Source: JBNRMR01 sp050942895
GTDB taxonomy: Bacteria; Bacillota; Clostridia; Christensenellales; UBA1750
DNA: 64,000 nt
Direction of reading: 5' to 3'
Assembly: GCA_050942895.1 (NCBI GenBank)
Contig: JBMNOE010000002.1
Coordinates: 1 to 64,000 of the forward strand
Numbering within the stretch: the first letter of the stretch is position 1; every line of letters starts with the position of its first letter. Of the stretch, positions 60,932 through 64,000 are shown piece by piece. The notes beneath the pieces were generated by a model, which ran no database searches, was not told where the DNA came from, and was given only the letters and a program-made list of their open reading frames with translations. A program made the translations under genes and the position numbers.

Positions 60932-63232
60932 ATGGAAGACTTAAACATTAAAATACCTTGCCTGCCACTGCGGGACATATGCATATTCCCCGGCGCGGTG
61001 CTGCATTTCGATGTGGGGCGCAAGCGCTCCATCGCGGCCCTTGAAAGCGCCATGACTAAGGATCAGCTGATATTTTTGGTGACCCAAAAGGATACCGGCG
61101 TTGAAAAGCCGAAGGCGAAGGATCTTTACCCCATCGGCACAGTTTCTAAGATAAAACAGATACTCAAGCTGCCAGGCAACAGCCTGAGGGTGCTGGCGGA
61201 AGGGATCGACAGGGCGCACATGCTCCGCCTTGACCCCATGACCAACTACGACAGGGCGCAAATACAGATATTAAAAAGCGAAGAAAGTGTTGATCCCGCC
61301 GAGGAGGAAGCCTTCCTGCGCCTTATAAACGATGCATTGGAAAACTACACGGCCATCACGGGCAAAGTGCTGCCCAGGGCGGATTCATTGAACGCGGGCG
61401 AAGTCGCCGATGTGATAGCCGCCAGCCTGCCCATGAGCATCGATCGCAAGCAGGTCATCCTTTCAAAGGTGGGGGTTATCAGCCGCCTTGAAAGCCTTTA
61501 CAAGATAATCCTGCATGAAAGCCAGATCGCCGAGGCGGAGCAGAGCATCCGCAGCAAGGTTAAGGCCAATATAGAAAAGAGCCAGAGGGAATATTATCTG
61601 CGCGAGCAGCTAAGGACAATCCAAAGCGAGCTGGGCGGTGATGAGACCGGGCAGTTGGACGACATGAAAGAGCAGGTTGAAAAAAGCCGCATGTCGGACG
61701 ACGCGAGGCAGAAGGCCATGCGGGAGCTGAAGCGGCTGGAGAGCATCCCCTCTTCGTCGCCGGAGCAGACGGTTTCAAGGAGCTATGTTCAGTGGCTTTT
61801 GGACATCCCCTGGGATGAAAGCTCTGAGGACAACAAGGACCTGCGCCACGCCCGAAGGGTGCTGGACGCCGACCACTGCGGCCTTGAAAAGGTGAAAGAG
61901 CGAATACTGGAGTTCTTGGCGGTAAAGACCCTTACCGACTCCATGAAGGGGCCGATACTCTGCTTTGCCGGCCCTCCGGGGGTGGGAAAGACATCTATCG
62001 CCCGGTCTATCGCAAGGGCGCTGGACAGAAAGTTTGTGAATATGTCTTTGGGCGGCATACGCGATGAGGCCGAGATACGCGGCCACAGGCGCACATATAT
62101 AGGCGCGATCCCCGGGCGCATTATCAGCATGATGAAGCAGGCAGGGACGGTCAATCCTGTGATACTGTTCGACGAGATCGACAAGATGGCCAGCGACTTC
62201 AGGGGCGATCCCGCCTCGGCAATGCTGGAGGTTTTAGACCCCGAGCAGAACCATTCCTTCCGGGACAACTATCTGGACACCGCCTACGACCTTTCAAAGG
62301 TGCTGTTCCTCACCACCGCCAATGATCTGGGCTCAATCCCTCGTCCGCTTCTGGACAGGATGGAAGTTATAAACATCGAGGGCTACACGGATGTTGAAAA
62401 GGCGCGCATCGCAAGGCGGCATCTGATACCAAAACAGGCGAAGGAAAACGGCCTTGACAAGATTAAGTTCACGATAACGCCCTCCGCCGTAAGCGATATC
62501 ATCACCCTTTACACAAGGGAGGCGGGCGTCAGAAACCTTGAGAGGGAGATCGCCAAGATCTGCCGCAAAACCGCCTGCGATGTGCTGGAAATGGATGTGA
62601 GCCCTCCTGCACTCCAGGTGAAAAAGGAGGACTTGCAAAGGCTGCTGGGCCCGCCCAGGTTCCACTACGACAAGGCCGAAAAACAGCCCCAGGTGGGTGT
62701 TGCCACGGGCCTTGCCTGGACGCCCTACGGCGGGGTTACCCTTTCGGTGGAGGTGAGCACAATGCCCGGCAAGGGCGAAATACAGCTAACCGGTCAACTG
62801 GGCAATGTGATGAAGGAATCGGCAAGGGCGGCCCTTTCATACATAAGGATGCGCCACAAGGAACTGGGCGTGCCGGAGGATTTTTACTCCAAGACGGATA
62901 TACACATACATGTCCCCGAGGGCGCAACCCCCAAGGACGGCCCCTCTGCCGGCGTCACATTGGCGCTTGCCATGGCCTCTGCCCTTTCCGGCAAGCCCGT
63001 GCGCCAGGACACCGCCATGACGGGTGAAATCACCCTGAGGGGCAGGGTTTTGCCCATAGGCGGCCTTAAGGAAAAGACGCTGGCAGCCTACCGCTCCGGA
63101 ATAAAGCGGGTGCTCTATCCGGTTGAAAACGAGAAGGACGTGGCAGATATACCCGACATCGTCAAAAACCGGCTTGAGATGATCCCCATAAGCGACGTCA
63201 GCCAGATTTTCACAAACTCATTTTTAGGCTGA
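60932..63232 (+). CDS. lon: ATP-dependent protease Lon
   Basis: A 766-residue LonA protease. The N-terminal substrate domain (LPLRDICIFPGAVLHFDVGR) is followed by the AAA module with Walker A GPPGVGKT at 347-354 and VNPVILFDEIDKM, then the protease domain with the Ser-Lys dyad S672 (PKDGPSAG) and K715 (GGLKEK). It degrades damaged and regulatory proteins in the cytoplasm. The start follows GAGG eight bases upstream. A strong terminator follows. Confidence 0.97.
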   Translation: MEDLNIKIPCLPLRDICIFPGAVLHFDVGRKRSIAALESAMTKDQLIFLVTQKDTGVEKPKAKDLYPIGTVSKIKQILKLPGNSLRVLAEGIDRAHMLRLDPMTNYDRAQIQILKSEESVDPAEEEAFLRLINDALENYTAITGKVLPRADSLNAGEVADVIAASLPMSIDRKQVILSKVGVISRLESLYKIILHESQIAEAEQSIRSKVKANIEKSQREYYLREQLRTIQSELGGDETGQLDDMKEQVEKSRMSDDARQKAMRELKRLESIPSSSPEQTVSRSYVQWLLDIPWDESSEDNKDLRHARRVLDADHCGLEKVKERILEFLAVKTLTDSMKGPILCFAGPPGVGKTSIARSIARALDRKFVNMSLGGIRDEAEIRGHRRTYIGAIPGRIISMMKQAGTVNPVILFDEIDKMASDFRGDPASAMLEVLDPEQNHSFRDNYLDTAYDLSKVLFLTTANDLGSIPRPLLDRMEVINIEGYTDVEKARIARRHLIPKQAKENGLDKIKFTITPSAVSDIITLYTREAGVRNLEREIAKICRKTACDVLEMDVSPPALQVKKEDLQRLLGPPRFHYDKAEKQPQVGVATGLAWTPYGGVTLSVEVSTMPGKGEIQLTGQLGNVMKESARAALSYIRMRHKELGVPEDFYSKTDIHIHVPEGATPKDGPSAGVTLALAMASALSGKPVRQDTAMTGEITLRGRVLPIGGLKEKTLAAYRSGIKRVLYPVENEKDVADIPDIVKNRLEMIPISDVSQIFTNSFLG

Positions 63233-63238
63233 TTAAAG

Positions 63239-63275
63239 AGATGCTCGAACAGAAATGTCCGGGCATCTTTTTTTG
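63239..63275 (+). terminator. Intrinsic terminator after lon
   Basis: AGATGC (63239-63244) pairs with GCATCT (63263-63268), followed by seven T residues, directly downstream of lon. Confidence 0.75.
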
Positions 63276-63413
63276 ATGCTGTGAAAAAACACATTAGCTC
63301 TGCCACGGCTGACAAATGTGCCTGTGAAAACCCTCAGGTATTATGATTAAATCGGGCTGTTTATAAACCTCCGCACAAAAATCAACTACATTCAGCGCGA
63401 GGAGGTCTATTAA

Positions 63414-63596
63414 ATGGCCGATATCTCAATCAAGAGGGTTGAACCGATACTGATGCTGCGCTGCTACGGCTATGTCCATGGCGATGAGGCCGCCGCGCAG
63501 ATTGACCGGAAGTGCGCGCCCCCACCCGGACATCCGTGTACCGCCTGCCCCCAGTGGTGCAAATTGCCTTTATGGTGTTTTACGGCTTTGTTCTAA
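63414..63596 (+). CDS. Small unidentified reading frame
   Basis: A 60-codon frame (MADISIKRVEPILMLRCYGYV...) starts after a perfect GCGAGGAGGTC ribosome-binding site. The second half turns Cys- and Pro-rich, and another frame then offers a hydrophobic stretch (LPPVVQIAFMVFYGFVLKLL). A frameshift in a small membrane protein is therefore possible. No family recognised. Confidence 0.3.
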   Translation: MADISIKRVEPILMLRCYGYVHGDEAAAQIDRKCAPPPGHPCTACPQWCKLPLWCFTALF

Positions 63597-63627
63597 AGCT
63601 TTTGAGGGTGCTTTTTGTGCGAAAAAC

Positions 63628-63656
63628 TTGACAATGCCGAAAAAATATCATATCAT
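63628..63656 (+). promoter_or_regulatory. Promoter of the mgtE-like gene leader
   Basis: TTGACA (63628-63633), 17 bases, TATCAT (63651-63656). Transcription should start near 63663, about 258 bases before the coding start. Confidence 0.65.
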
Positions 63657-63663
63657 AAATGGT

Positions 63664-63900
63664 GGCCGATTTAAGGCCGGGAATATCGTCCCGGCGGATA
63701 ATCAGGCGCAATCTATGCTAATTATTACGGAGGTGAAGGCGTGGACGTTGGCAGTAGCGGCATAAGTACCATTCGACGAACGCACGGTGAAAACCGCCGT
63801 ATTATTGTCACGCGCGCGTTTTCATAGGCTTTCATCGTTTTGGTTCTTACCGCAGCATACATGTTTAAAAATGTATGCTTATTTTATTCTTTTATAAAAT
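63664..63900 (+). promoter_or_regulatory. Long structured leader with 28-codon reading frame and attenuator
   Basis: The leader shows a GCCGGG/CCCGGC hairpin near 63677-63696 and a reading frame from GTG 63741 to TAG 63827, preceded by GGAGGTGAAGGC and starting VDVGSSGIST. It ends in a perfect 8-bp hairpin GCATACAT/ATGTATGC (63855-63862, 63871-63878) with a TTATTTTATTCTTTT tail. The terminator lies 30-60 bases before the coding start, as in riboswitch or leader-peptide control. The M-box consensus (GGTGAGGCTCCT) is absent. Class unknown. Confidence 0.5.
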
Positions 63901-63920
63901 AGAATAGGAGGTAAGACGAA

Positions 63921-64000
63921 ATGGAAAACAAAGAGCTTCTATCGCAGCTTATCGCTGGGCATAAATATGCGGCTTTGAGCAATATGCTGAAAGTCTTGGA
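63921..64000 (+). CDS. Probable magnesium transporter MgtE (5' end, partial)
   Basis: ATG 63921 follows TAGGAGG by ten bases and the frame runs off the right edge. The 26 visible residues (MENKELLSQLIAGHKYAALS...) resemble the N-terminal helical domain of MgtE, which typically opens with a 'ELLxxLIxxxxYxxLxxxL' pattern. The long leader with a terminator is typical of metal-transporter genes. The fragment is short, so the call is tentative. Confidence 0.5.
   Translation, partial: MENKELLSQLIAGHKYAALSNMLKVL

Noticed and set aside
63664..63920. M-box magnesium riboswitch before the mgtE-like gene
   Set aside because: The GGTGAGGCTCCT and GCTGC-CCC core elements are absent, although the leader is probably regulatory.

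Overview
The window looks like a chromosomal segment of a spore-forming Clostridia-type Firmicute of medium GC content. The evidence is a gerA-type germination operon, a SpoVB-like flippase, YlmC/YmxH, a Bacillus-type PurR, strong AGGAGG ribosome-binding sites, and sigma-A promoters with 17-bp spacers. No tRNA, rRNA or CRISPR array was found. The genus cannot be fixed from the sequence alone, but the gene content fits a plant-polysaccharide-degrading gut or anaerobic organism.

Layout. (1) Positions 1-3300 are a gene graveyard: a truncated GHL6-like glycosidase, a frameshifted tyrosine recombinase and a decayed URO-D-like methyltransferase gene, with one intact aldo/keto reductase among them. 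(2) Positions 3500-16400 form a glycan-use locus. A minus-strand MATE transporter, GH115-like and GH4 gene set diverges from a LplB/LplC/lipoprotein ABC importer, followed by a YesN/YesM-type two-component system. A dead IS5-family transposase lies between importer and regulators. (3) Positions 16400-19100 hold prophage debris and a MORN-repeat membrane protein beside the 3' end of guaA, a known integration hot spot. (4) Positions 19126-25462 carry guaA, a PTS-IIC-like membrane protein, a nitroreductase, a nuclease-helicase and an HD protein. (5) Positions 25571-32325 are a second sugar operon: split transketolase, FGGY kinase, GNAT, FucI/AraA-type isomerase and a DUF4038 (GH140-like) glycosidase. 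This set could amount to an apiose release and degradation pathway. (6) Positions 32464-34873 hold purR, preceded by PurBox-like sites, and glmU. (7) Positions 35050-40144 hold a P-loop kinase and a gerA/gerC/gerB operon ending in a small two-helix membrane protein. (8) Positions 40284-46796 hold a broken C45 acyltransferase, a MarR regulator, an HD-GYP response regulator, an RNA methyltransferase, a decayed gene, and uxuA divergent from an AraC regulator. (9) Positions 47011-63232 are conserved housekeeping: ispDF, rqcP, hup, mazG, spoVB-like, PHP, ftsH, hpt, tilS, comEA-like, DUF218, nrdR, ylmC, a nucleotidyltransferase and lon. (10) The right edge begins a probable mgtE gene behind a long leader with its own promoter, a 28-codon reading frame and an intrinsic terminator.

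The catabolic genes fit together. GH115-like, GH4 and GH140-like enzymes would release glucuronate, galactose or glucose, and a branched or pentose sugar from hemicellulose or pectin. UxuA serves uronate breakdown, and the kinase plus transketolase send a phosphorylated ketose into the pentose-phosphate pool. All functional calls rest on reading the translations by eye; no database search was run.
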